From positions 38,375 through 102,374 of the forward strand of contig LUCM01005693.1 of the NCBI GenBank assembly GCA_008360955.1: DNA of 64,000 nucleotides. The letters are read 5' to 3'. The translations under genes and the position numbers were made by a program. Of the stretch, positions 12,097 through 23,650 are shown piece by piece. The notes beneath the pieces were generated by a model. That model was not told where the DNA came from. It did not search any database and saw only the letters and a program-made list of their open reading frames with translations. Within the stretch, counting starts at the first letter, position 1. Each line of letters begins with the position of its first letter. Source of the DNA: Fasciolopsis buskii. Its lineage: Eukaryota > Platyhelminthes > Trematoda > Plagiorchiida > Fasciolidae.

Positions 12097-13437
12097 AGCT
12101 AGTTTTCTTTATAACTAAGATCCGTTTTGCTGCACATTACCGCTCACTACTTGTCTTAATATCAGTTGCTTGTTTCTAACCCCCAAGTACTCTTCATAGT
12201 CTTTTCGAAATTAACGGACTGAACGCCGTCTGGACAGTTTCCAGTTGAACTATGATTGCTCCCGCTGAATCAATTAGAAATTAAATCACGAGAGAATGCA
12301 TGGTAGAGAAATCCACGGAACTCTAAATAAATGAAGATTACACCATTTGGAACGCGTCCATTCAGTTAGAGTCTATCGTTAATAGCTCAGTTGACACATG
12401 GTCTATGCGGATTTACGTGAGAGGCTGGATATCATCCAATAAAAGATTATTCATCATGCCTTACCAAAGTTCATATCACTGAAGCAACTGGAGCATTGTA
12501 TGGCTATTTCGTTCTTGTTAAAAATCACCAACGATACATGATCATCATACCGAAACTGGGCCCCAAACTCAGAACTAATTATTTTGAGTTGGACGCTCTT
12601 ACACGTAAGCCACCGGGCGAAACCTCAACAACTTATTTCCAAATCAACACATCATATGGCATCTATACTTTGCTGACCGCTTCAGCCAAAGTAGACTGAC
12701 GCCAATAGATGAGGTGTTTCCAGATAGCCTTATCATGACAAAGGTTTTGAAAATGACAGGCAAAGTTTGGCTGCTTGGTCAGTGTCAGTCGGATGGTTAC
12801 CACGTGCCACGGTTGTGCATGTATTATGCAAGTAGATAGGCCGTTATTCAGTTTGCTACATATTAGCCTTCTGGCCCAAATGAGATCTGGATCAGTAGTA
12901 ATACTGGCCCATTTTCTGATCTCACGTAATCTGACAAGAAAAATCTGGTCATTGGTTGTGGCGCACAAACATTTCTTCCTAAATGATACTCAACCATTCA
13001 CAGTGCTGGGTAAGATCGAATGTCTCAGGAAATAACTGTTTCGTTTATTAACACTGTTTTGATTGCTAATTTTGAGTGATTAGAATTTCTGACTTCGAAC
13101 TTATCTATGATTTTGGGCACCAAATAAAAAGCCACATCCCAGTGGTTCAGTCGGACCATTAAACCCAGTCTAATAAATCCAGTTGGTAGTAGCCTTTCTA
13201 TTCTAACACCGTAGGCAATTTGAATACCTGATTATTTTTGGGACGATTATTACCAAACGTTCTTCCATCATCTTTCCCAAATTCCATATGCCATTAACGA
13301 AGAAGCGTCCCAAGTAACAGTACAACACAAATAAGTTTCATTCACATTTTAATAGTTACGGAATGAGTCGTGATTACCACACCCGCCTGATAATTGTTAT
13401 CTTTTCCCCATGTCGTAACCCATAAGAAACTTAAAAA
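12097..13437. other. Unassigned; one protein-like open frame
   Basis: A plus-strand frame is open from 12,421 to a stop at 12,697-12,699, about 92 codons, without a convincing splice site. It is protein-like in composition but not recognised. The rest shows nothing. The 3' edge touches the truncated end of the RTE LINE. Confidence 0.3.
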
Positions 13438-15374
13438 TCTAACGCAGATAGGCCAGGACTCGCAATCGTAAAGTAAAACACTACAAACTGTGGCATAGTA
13501 CACCCTTCCCTTGAGGGAAAGTCAGATGTCATGATGGCGCCACAATTGTCACAGGTTCGCGAAATCTGCCCCGGCTTTCGTAATTCGTGAAAGGACCCCT
13601 TCCCCAACACCTTCGCCATTTGTAGTCAGGCACCTGAGGTGCTTGAAGTTATTGACTACTTTTAACCGAACACCAAGAAGGGTAAGTGCAGGCACACGCT
13701 CCTGCCAGCCCTGGAAAAGTACCTTGCATTTTGAAGGCGGAAAGCACATACCGTACCTAGATACCTTAATCGCCAAGCAGTCTAACGCGCGGTAAACTGC
13801 CCGATACATTGTCACTCAGCAAGGCGATATTATCGGCATACTTTAAGTCAAAACTGTGATCAGATAAAGCTTTCTGTAAAAAATCCATCGCAAAGTTGGA
13901 AAGAAATGGGGATATGGCTCAGCCTTGTTGTAGTCCCCCGGGGACGACGAAGAGTGGTGAAAGCTGGCCATAAGCCCTAGCTCGACCTCACGTACGACGG
14001 TACAACTCTTTGAGGACCGACATATACTTCTCAGCTACTCCATTCCACAACAAACAGTCCCATCGCGCACACTTATCAACAGAGTCAAAGGCTGCGCTAA
14101 TGTCCAAGAACACGATAAACATTGGCCTTTGGAAGGCAAAACGGTACTCTAACCCCTGTCGTAAGGTGGAGATTTGGTCGATGCATCCACGACCATCGTG
14201 AAACCCGATCTGTTCCTTACGAGGTTCCCTTTCGCGCGCTTTGTACAGCCTGCGAATAATAACGGACGAAATCAAATTTGACAAGATTAGGCTAATACCC
14301 TATGATTAGCGCAGTCACTACCCAGGCCCTTTTTGACGATGGAGACAACGATCGACTCCCCTAACGAGGAGAAGACTTTCTCTGAAAACCAAATCTTCGG
14401 GAACAAAACCTGAAATTCCCTCACCGGTTACATTCCTTCATTTTTAAATATGGCTGGGGAAAGCCCATTGGAATCCGCCGATTTATGACGTTCTAAGCTT
14501 CCGATTCCCTTTAAAATCTCCAACTCAATTGGTGGATCTGTTGTAACAGGCCACCGGACGCTTGCCAGAAGAGCTGTGGGAGGCGTTGACACTAAGGGCA
14601 AGCTAAATTGTGCATGAAAATGCTCCGCCCAAAGTACAAGTCGGTGCTGCAAGTTGTGGATAAGCGAACCGTCAGCTCTCATATCTCACTCGCAAATCGC
14701 CTCGCTCACACCTAAAGCGTTCGATCAGTAAATCGGATCAGGTAAAACAGCTTGCGGGAATTTCCCATACCGGCAGCACGTTCCATATTCAAAGCACATT
14801 GAGACCACCGAACCTCGCGATCCCTAGGCAAGTTAGCATTGAGTTCACGTCCCGTTTACTATTCGTGCCTCATTACACTCGCTGCCAGCTGGGATAGACT
14901 AGCGTGCGTCAAGAAGACGAAAAGACTCAGCAGAAATCCAGGGTGTCACAACGTGATGGGTCAAACCATAACTCATCAAGCCATCATAATACAAATCATT
15001 CTTAATAAGCTACCAGTGATCAGTGTTTTGAGGTAACGCCAACCCTAGCTTTTCAGCTAGTGCACTCCGAGAGGTCGATAGGCAAGTCGGATCAGACGCT
15101 TGTCGTAATCTGATCGACGCTGCACCATGCTTTTTGGGAACCCACCGAAGCACATGAACAGCTTGGTGCAAACTACCGCGTGATCGGCGTCGAGAGGAAT
15201 ACTCCAGTATGACCGAGTCTACCACAGAGTCCCACCATCTGTAGCTCATAAAGATTTGATCGATTTGAGTCCAACGCTGATTAGAAGCGAGCAGATAACA
15301 GATGACATACCGACGATTGAAAGGTTTGAAGCTCATAAAAACGAGAAACAATTGGTCTCAGTCCAAAACCAACA

Positions 15375-15945
15375 GTCATCATCATCATTGACCGTTGCTT
15401 TTTCCCAAAAGTTGCATGTTTCTATAAAAAGAGTGAGTATGCAAGAGAAATAGGGAGCTGACCTACGAATGTGGGAAAAGTTAAGATGCTGTTGCAGTCA
15501 ACACACGAAACACAGTCTAACTGTACAAACGCACGTGTTTTCAATCATTCTGATTCGATAGAAAATGACAACACGATCGCCACTGTTCACGGTTTACTGC
15601 CATATCCATCAGTGTCTCCAGCCAGCTAGTTGACGAGTCTTTCGGACCCCAACCACGAAGGCGTGAGACACCTACTTTACCCAAGTTCGCTGTACATTTT
15701 CTCATTCCACGTTCCCACGTCATCTGTTGATCTCCATATGGCCTCTTCCACTCCTTGGGAGGAACACAAAATAGGGCACGGTATGGTAAACACGTGACCC
15801 AACCAGCGGAATCTACTAAGTTCCATACACCGAAATAAGGTATTCTCAGAGCCGGCGTCTAATACTAGATTCTTGACCCCCACATTACTCACCAGGTCAC
15901 TCCATCAAATCTGAGCCACACTGCGTAGACATCAGTGGTCGAAAA
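15375..15945 (-). mobile_element. 5'-truncated RTE LINE nested in the older copy
   Basis: The last part of the RTE polyprotein and its 3' end are inserted in the endonuclease region of the surrounding LINE, in the same orientation. It begins near the RT C-terminal domain (KNLVLDAGSENTLFRCMEL, 15,870-15,810). It continues through SRLRGWGPKDSSTSWLETL (about 15,670-15,610) and a short 3' UTR, and ends in a TGATGATGA-type tail at about 15,370-15,380. The same stretch occurs in the plus-strand LINE at 33,000-33,597, clearly the same subfamily. 5' truncation plus a short tandem-repeat tail fits target-primed reverse transcription by RTE elements. Confidence 0.85.
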
Positions 15946-16479
15946 ACTCCAGCCGGCGAACATCTCCCACACACATACCAACAACCGTTATCCGTTTCCT
16001 GAATCGAGATCAAAGGGACGTCCTAGATGCGCCTCATTCGAGGACATCCGACCTACTCTAGCATTCATGTCTCCTGCCAACATCGCCATGTCACCCGGCC
16101 TTGTTGTGCGTAACGGGCCGTGCAGCTTTTGATAGGAAGTGGCCTTGACTGTATCTGGGCTGCAATCTGTTGACGCGTACGCTAATGCAACAAACAAGTT
16201 GCGTCTATTAGAGCGAAGTGTATTTACTTTGCATGAACTTCTAAGTCTCACTGCGCATAGCCGGCCGTCAACTAGGATCCACTCAAGTGGGGCAACCTCA
16301 GCCCTCCCACTGAGAGCCACACCAGCACCAACAACACCAGAAGCCGCAACCTCAAGTTCCCCAGAAATCTTACGAAGGACTAGATGGGGATATCAGTCAG
16401 ATAACAGAGCTGAATCAAAGTCTTTTGAATACAACATACATCGATGGCTAGGGTTTCTAGCTAAACACCCCTGTTGACT

Positions 16480-17260
16480 CGTGCGAACACGCACCAGTGT
16501 TCGCAAATTGAAGGTCGCCAGTTTGAAGGGGCATCGAGGACGAAGAAGTGCATCAGCCAGCGGAAGCGGGTTCGGCGAGATTTGGATGCTATCTGAGGGA
16601 GAACGGGAGAGAACAGGAACAGGAACTTATTCCACCGACGCTAATACTAGCCTGGCCGACTGCAGTTCACGAAGAATGCAGGGAAATAGGTTGGGAAGAG
16701 GAAGAATAACACGAATTAGGAGAGGAACAAACAGTTGTGTACGGTGGGAAATCACTTTTGCAACTGAGAGAAAACCTATAAACGTTCGTGCGAAGATCAG
16801 TCACGTTCATGGTTGCATACGTTGTGAGCCGTTCTACGTCCCTGTCGCCCAGTCCAGAGTAGTTCTTTTAATTCGAAGATGCACCCCTAACCTTTGCGCA
16901 GCCAAGAACTTTCTGCAAGACAGCAGAACGATTTCAAACAAGCCGGTGGCCGTTGACCGGTTCATACAACTCTTCGGGAAACCTGACCGGGTCAGTGGAC
17001 GCGGCAAGGGGTAATGGCCTTATTTGGTTGGCGGGCCACATTCCCCACGTGGCAGTGCCACCAGCGGGCTTTTGTGGTACCTTTTAGGGAGGTCACTTCC
17101 CAGGCGAAAACCCAACACATCCTCGACGCTCCCGCTGCTCGTCCGCGGCCGCTTGTTCGGTGGGACTGAGTCTACCTTATTCATGGCTAACCACCTGGAT
17201 GGTGGCCGTCCTTTTACCCGCAACTCAGAGAGGCGCTCAGTTGCAGGCATCTAAGACATC
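16480..17260 (-). other. GC-rich 5' region of the RTE LINE
   Basis: This stretch is clearly richer in G and C than its surroundings and lies just upstream of the endonuclease start of the minus-strand LINE. It probably holds the LINE 5' UTR and promoter. Overlapping open frames on both strands (17,020-17,254 and 16,481-17,014) reflect the base composition and are not treated as genes. Confidence 0.55.
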
Positions 17261-19619
17261 CATCGTGAGACGACTTTTTGAGTTCTTTTATTCATTATAT
17301 TTATCAGACGCACAATTCTTCTGTAAGGACTCCTGAATGAGGAAGCTGCGGACAGGTGAGAATTCCACTTCACGATTTTTTCGACCAGATACAACCTGAC
17401 GATAGCCGGTCATTAACCAAGCCCCATTTCACTTTCTAAACAACTTTATACAATAATAGTGAAGCTTTGCTAAAGCTATTTTTGCTCATTGAGGTCATTA
17501 TTTTCTCCACATAGTTGAACTCTCAAGCCCAAACGATGAAGCTTTGGGGATTATTGACATTCTCTGGAAATTAATTTTGCTGGATCAACCATAGGTACTT
17601 TTCCATTCTTTAGACTACATTGACCCAGCTTTTCGTCAGTCGCTTTTGCACTGACTTGTGCTATTTGAGAGGCCCAACCTATTTGCCCTCAAATACTCAG
17701 TGCTTCTCGTGGAATCGTACATTTAATTTCTGTTTGCTTAACTGTTGAACCGTGTGAATGTTTTTCGTGTCCCTCAAACGAATGTGTGGAAATGCCCTAA
17801 TGAAGTCCAGACTTAATCAAAACAGCACCAGATGGAACACAAATTGAAATCGCATATTTTAACAAATCACGGTGTTTTATGAGTAGGAACAAGTAACCAA
17901 AGGAAACAACTAACTATTTCATGAATAGTCATCACAATAACGTGTTCAGCTTGTCCTGAACTAGACAACTGATCTTCGCTAATGGTGTCACTCCCAAGCT
18001 TTCCCTAGGTGTCACTGTCTTCTGACTGACCTTCGTTTATGGGTTTTCCACTTTTGTCAACTGCGTATAAATTTACTCCCAACTCAGGGGGATTTTCCAC
18101 ATGTCCCCCGTGCTCATGATTCATGCGCAGGTCCTTTTGACCCCTCCTTCACTCAAGCCAAACAAGCTTGTCTGTTTCTATCTATCAATGTTGGTTTCTT
18201 TAAAGTCTGTTCACTGATTTGTTATATTCGCTTTATCTATCTTTCACACATAACAAGAGTCCTAGTTCCCGTAGAATTGCCAGAGTGAATGTGAAATTTA
18301 ATAAAAGTGATCACCTGTCATTTGTTGCTTGACCTATGGTTTACAAGCCTTAGGGCCATATTGTCTGCTTTCGTGCAATATGTCCCATTCCGGTAGTTGC
18401 CTATCAGTGCATGCATCCTTCGATATCTCGTCCTCAGGACCAAAATGATATCATATTACTAAGAGTCGCCCAGTATAGTACCACAGCTAGGTAAGGCAGT
18501 AGAAAACATTACTATATAGTTTAAATATGTTGTAGTAAATCCAGTGAATATTAATGCTAGCCCAAAACAGCCAGCAGTATATGTATTCCGTCTGTACCGT
18601 TATGAGCACAGGTATTCGAATTCCTGCAAAGAGAATATGTATGCAGTCAGTCCCGACAGTATTCACCCATGATAAGAGCAAACTACTTTCGGGTTGAACT
18701 CCTCTACAAACTTATTTGGAGCCATTATGGGATCGTCTATCATGCAGCTTTTGCCACGGAATAGCTATCGGTAAGTAGCAACCATAAATCCTCTGCAAGA
18801 GAGCCGATCTCGGCCTCAAACTGTGAAACTTGATTGACATACTTGGGTCATTCCACCCATATTTTAGCCAAGTTTTCACTATCAGGTAACCACAAAGTCT
18901 TTTATGTGCTCAACAAAGCGGAAGCAAAATAAATATTGGTTTACATGACACATACAAAAGTAATTCGTAGAGACAAATTAGCACGTAGTATTAACGCAAG
19001 TTTGCCACAGATATAAAGCAAATCCATCAAACTAGAAATTAGGAAGTCCAACACTAAGCTTACCTATTTGAATTGACACCTGATCCACCAAGCTCACTGC
19101 AAGGCGGTAGGAACCCAGCCAAATTACGGCCAACGGAATCATCAGAGCTACTTTTGCGAAGGAGAAGATGCAAGGTGGAGATGTCATTTTCTGGGCGGAA
19201 CAGGTTTTCCTAATTGACATAAGTGTGCCTGTGCGTGTCAATATTTAAACAATCATTTGACTGGACTTTCCGTGAGATTCGCTTGATATTAAAGCCTACG
19301 ACATTCGCTTACTTCCAATGAATTAGAAAAAATGTGGCATTTCACCAGTCCTAAGTTTACTCATTTCTTGTACAAATATTAGGTATTATAATGAAAACAG
19401 ATTGATTAAGATTGATTTCACTAGAAGAGACCCTGAGCCAATATAAATATAAGTATCCAACCACCGAGGCAGAGTTTCGTTTCCTTATTACTTGAGCAAA
19501 ACCTCGCAAGACCAGAGATTTTACAAATAACATGTGGTGACCCGAAAAGCACAGCGCATAGCGCTTTTGGCATAGATCAAGACAAAATCCGATTTCCATG
19601 CCTAATCCGGGAATCACGT
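17261..19619. other. No recognisable gene or repeat
   Basis: AT-rich sequence. A short frame ending at a perfect donor-like GGTAAGTAG (18,771) is open for only about 33 codons and has no good acceptor. It is not called. Confidence 0.4.
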
Positions 19620-20099
19620 CCGGATTATCTGGCATGCTAGGACGCAGTCCATATGCTTCTTCCTTTGCAATTTGGACCAAATGCTCTCAGAGACACACTA
19701 GAGGTTCAGAATTATTCAATATCCGAATTGTTTGCAACTGCTACGATGGCGCTGATAAATATAGTTGGTCCCCACTTTGGCGCCCACCCCTACAAAGCGT
19801 TATCACTGAGACTGGTTGCAGATGTCTCCGATCTAGAAACAGATCCCGAATTCTGAGTTTCGCCCCAGAAGTTGCAACGTCTATCATTTTTGATGAAACC
19901 CAGAACAATGGAGGATCAAAGCAAAGTCTACAGGTGGACGAAGCAAGTTGCGTTTTGTAGTGACTTCGTTATTAGCCGGAAGTACTTCAAAATGTAACTC
20001 ATCCGATGCAATTACGCACATAACTGGTAGACTAACTCCACAAACGAATCTTCGATCACTCACCCACGTGGGCGCTGGCCTAAGAAACAAACTGTTACT

Positions 20100-20800
20100 C
20101 TTGTATTGCGTCCGATGCGACGAACAGTCATGTGAATTAATTATCCGATAGCGGAATACACTGCAAACAGCTTGACCTCAGACAATCTTTTGAGGTTTGT
20201 AAATCTGAGAAGCTGCATCTCTATCAGTGATGGTATCGGAAACGACATCTCGCACGCATTTCTATGGCTCGTTTGGCTTTTGTTAATCTCGCCCACCCAT
20301 GGCATTGTCGCAACACTGGGCTTTCCTTAAAATATAGAGTCAACAAAGTCGTAGTTCGGTAGGCATTTCTGTACAGATTCTGAACCTGGATAGGTCGACG
20401 AGTTCGATCACCGAAGTTTGCAATCACTTACGCAAGTACGGTCGCAGTATCAGATCAGTAATGACAAAGCACGAAGGAGAGTATTTGGAATTGATTGTGC
20501 GTTACTCAGAGGAGCTGTCTCAAAGCGCCCACTACGGTGACTAGGAAACATCTAGCGAATGTTCACCCACCATTTGTGGCAAAGTGCTCTGTCGGCGCAA
20601 AAAGAAAAGAATTGAAACGGTGGTGTGGCGGAAAACCAATAATTTGGAAAAAGAGCCTCAAAGGTTGACTTTCAGTTCATCGTATGCAGGGACGCATTGT
20701 CTGCCAGGTTGTTGTAATAATGACACTTTAAACCGCTGGTAGGAGAAACTGACAGATATGGATCGAAACCGGATTCAGTGGTATATGTGCATACAAAAAA
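20100..20800 (+). mobile_element. RTE LINE 3' fragment a (duplication copy 1)
   Basis: Reading across frames shows the RT thumb (RFVNLRSCIS, then after a frameshift ARISMARLAFVNL at about 20,255-20,295). The C-terminal domain follows (VFGIDCALLRGAVSKRPLR at about 20,490-20,545) and the polyprotein end (EKLTDMDRNRIQW at about 20,745-20,785). Several stops and at least one frameshift make it a pseudogene. The 3' end runs into an A/C-rich tail (about 20,795-20,832) against which the next fragment is placed. Confidence 0.75.
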
Positions 20801-20839
20801 CAAAGAAAAAACAAACAAATAACAACGACATTGACATCT

Positions 20840-21760
20840 GCTCAGACAGGAAGCTGTTCGACTTCGAATGTGCTGATGATGTTGAGGTACTGGGCAAAGA
20901 TTCAAGAAAGGTGCAGATGTTTCTCGATCATCTGAAGGATAGTGTAGGTATGTTTGGGATGCGTTTTTCTCATTCCAAGTGCAAAATGTTATTGCAGAAT
21001 GGCACTAAATCAAACCTGAGTATTGTTCTTGTTGGGAAACAACTGAATGAGGTGGATAGATTTAGTTGCTTGAATAGTTGTATCTCATCTGGTAGTCATG
21101 CGTCAGATGAGATGTCTTCGTCCATACAGAAGGCCCGATTGATATTCGCCAACTTGAAGCATTTGTGGCGTCGGCGTGACATCCGGTTATCATTCAAAGG
21201 TCGAGTATACACGCCAGCAGTGAGGTCATTATTGCTCCACGGCAAGGAAACACGGCCGTCGAGAGCAGAAGATATGAGGATGATTTTGGGTGTTTGAGTA
21301 CGTTGTCTTCATAATATTGGTGGAATATGGTGGGAGAATTTTGTGAGTAACTCAGAAGTTAGACATTAGGTACTGGGTATTAGGGTTCATTCTTTAGAAC
21401 AGTCACTGAATCAGAGTAGTTTGAGGTGGTTGGAACTTGTTTTGAGTAAATCACAGAACGACTGCCTTTCTCGTTACACACTGTTCTGTGAGACAGATAA
21501 TGGTTAGAAGACGGTTTGAAGTGGCCCGTTGATGACGTGGAAAAAAGTATGAAAACTTTAGCCAGTGGATTGACTCATGTAGGGGCAGTCAGAATACCGG
21601 GTTTGGATTCACGAAATCTCCTCTCTCCTAAGCGATGGCTGGAGGCAGTGATTGATATGGCTCAATGTAGCAGCCGATGTCGTTCTTGCATTCGAAACCT
21701 CACTTCTTCTGTTTAGTTTTTCAACTTCATATTTTGCCGTCGGCCTTTACTACTCTTCGA
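20840..21760 (+). mobile_element. RTE LINE 3' fragment b (duplication copy 1)
   Basis: This second 5'-truncated RTE copy lies directly behind fragment a in the same direction. It starts at the catalytic box region (FECADDVEVLG, YADD changed to CADD). It continues through the thumb (FSHSKCKMLLQNG, NLKHLWRRRDIRLSFKGRVY) to a TGA at 21,296-21,298. The frame then goes on with the C-terminal domain (SLRWL near 21,420; SGLTHVGAVRIPG near 21,560-21,600) to the real stop at 21,714-21,716. The open frame 20,758-21,297 is a read-through that joins the tail of fragment a to the start of fragment b. It is not a gene. Confidence 0.85.
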
Positions 21761-23650
21761 TCTTTCTTCTGTTTGAGCGGATGGTGCTGTGAGTTGGTAA
21801 CGAAAATCAGAGCACGTTGGCTCATGGTTAATGGTTGTGCAAAGTGAACAGAATACAGGCGTGACTTGAGCAAGACAGTGAAAACATCTGCTCATCAGAA
21901 TTTCAAGAGTATTTATATCTTTACACTTCGTTACTGAAATACTGACAGTTTCTAAAATAAAGTTGAGAAGATGGGTTTAACAATCCCATCATGGCTGAGA
22001 TTATCTATCTCATTCGTAAAGTAGATGACGGAGGAAAACCTTCCAAAGGAGAGACGGGTTACTTGTAAAATCTATGTAATCAAATCAAAAGTCTTACATG
22101 GCTAGAACGCTCCCTCAGAGTGAATATTGTTACAAGAGCGTCTGCTTCATTTGATCATCCCAATGGTTCCTTACGTTTAAACCTTACATTCAACCTTACA
22201 TTCAAACCGAACTTGTAATGTATGATGCCGCCTGAAGAGAGAGAATATAGTAACACGAAACTTACAAAATCATCGGAGTTAGTTGAACGATTTTGAAAAA
22301 TCTTGAGGAAATACGCTAGTGGCACTTGTCATTCGACTAATAGCCTTCGGAATCGCTACTGCTGCTAGCGGCGGGAAACCTTGGTTTTAAATTATTTATC
22401 ACCAATCCTTCTTCCTATACTACGGCATTATTCCACGTTTCTTTCCCCGATGATTGAACATATAAAAATAGGTTAATGAGATGGGAAATTGATAAACAAA
22501 TCACCTGAACAAAAAGCCCGACCATTTTTTTGCGTTCTGTACATCTGCTATCTGCTATGCAGTGTACAAAACGTCAGACACAAAAAAGCAACTTATTTTC
22601 TCTTCTTGATTTTTATTGTCATGTTTTCTACCACAGTATTTTTTCGCAGCATTGCCACACGTCGCCCGGTGAGGAATAAAGTGCGTGATGTCACAAAATA
22701 TACAAGTATCTGCAGTTATTGTGGTTGAATTGGATAGTGCTATCACTATGGCTCTTGATTTCAGCTGCGAATCTGTGCCGAATCGGTGTAGGTTCATCGA
22801 GATATTGACACATTGGTGAGCTAAAAATCTTGATCTGTAATAGCTTCATGAAGCTCCTTGCTACTCCATACGCTTTTGTCATCTGGCAGCTTCCACTTTC
22901 AGAATCAACGGTATTTTGTGAATTCTTCAAACCATAAATTCACAATCCGTATTCTATTGGAGATTTTGTTGGTCGAATGCAAACCGGTTACCTATTTTAG
23001 CAAATCCCTGCCAATACAACCGAACTCCCTTCTTGTTTGGTCTAAAAATTAAGCGTATTTTCAATAACCTAATAACTGCCCTCCTTGGGATGACTAAAAC
23101 TGCTCTTGTTCAGCCCCAAAGATTTCTGGCATTCCTTCCGTCTGCACTTGGTTGCCCGCTACACGGGGTGAAAACGTGTAGGCGAAGTCGGCTTGATGAT
23201 CGGAAGCGTGGTGGATTGCGAGCATAAACTCAAGTAAAACATTTGGTCATCACTGTTTCCCCTTGGATCGACCATGCCTGCGATTTGCGGTCCGCTTTTA
23301 CGTACGGTTAAATACATGCGATTATGTACTCTGCATACTTCCGTGTGCAGATTATGTGTCATCGGAATGATGGAGAAGGATAAAAATGTTGGTTAAAAAA
23401 GGACAGAAAGAAACAATACAGAGAGCATACTACACATGCTAGTTACTTCATTCTCCATCTCCACATCTTTGGTAATCCATCGAGATTCATAATTCTTTTG
23501 TGGATTCGGTACTACCTCGTTGATCAAACCGAGATAGAGCGTTGACTTGGGGAACCCTACACCGAGCTTTGAGCAAGCTATCTAACCCACCAGGCAGTAA
23601 GACCACCTGAGGGTCACGTAATCTACTGAGGACCGGCAACTGACAGCTAA
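21761..23650. other. Duplicated block, no gene recognised
   Basis: This part of the duplication has no recognisable coding sequence. The 335-bp piece around 23,080-23,397 is the one that appears twice around the N in the second copy. Confidence 0.45.

Larger units (their letters stand above)
13438..17260 (-). mobile_element. RTE-clade LINE, old interrupted copy
   Basis: This is a non-LTR retrotransposon on the minus strand, read from high to low coordinates. A GC-rich 5' region (about 17,260-16,560) is followed by the start of the AP endonuclease domain (LATFNLRTLVRV near 16,500). Next come endonuclease blocks (16,320-15,988, with AGDMNARVG, and 15,351-15,010, with QRWTQIDQI). The linker is at 14,682-14,428. 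The reverse transcriptase follows (14,284-13,988, GFHDGRGCIDQIS and FLDISAAFDSVD), then the thumb (13,815-13,440). The catalytic box reads YADN near 13,835 instead of YADD, and there are several frame breaks, so it is dead. The 3' end after the thumb is missing, which points to a later deletion because LINEs normally lose the 5' end. A second RTE copy splits the endonuclease. Confidence 0.88.
19620..23650. repeat. Segmental duplication, copy 1
   Basis: This block recurs at 44,827-49,172 in the same orientation, offset by 25,207 bp through the first 2.7 kb. Over 19,620-22,383 I see only two substitutions (21,252 G/A and 22,254 C/A). The left edge is abrupt (identity begins at GATTATCTGGCATG). 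At the right edge (after 23,645) similarity fades gradually. The block contains two RTE LINE fragments and otherwise no recognised gene. Confidence 0.93.

Noticed and set aside
16481..17014. 177-codon plus-strand open frame
   Set aside because: It lies antisense to the GC-rich 5' region and endonuclease start of the minus-strand LINE. It is Arg/Gly-rich because of base composition and shows no domain.
17020..17254. Overlapping 76-codon frames on both strands
   Set aside because: Both strands are open over the same interval in GC-rich LINE 5' sequence. The minus frame may be part of the LINE leader, but nothing supports a separate gene.
18673..18771. Short exon ending at GGTAAGTAG
   Set aside because: Open for only about 33 codons, without a good acceptor and without recognisable content.
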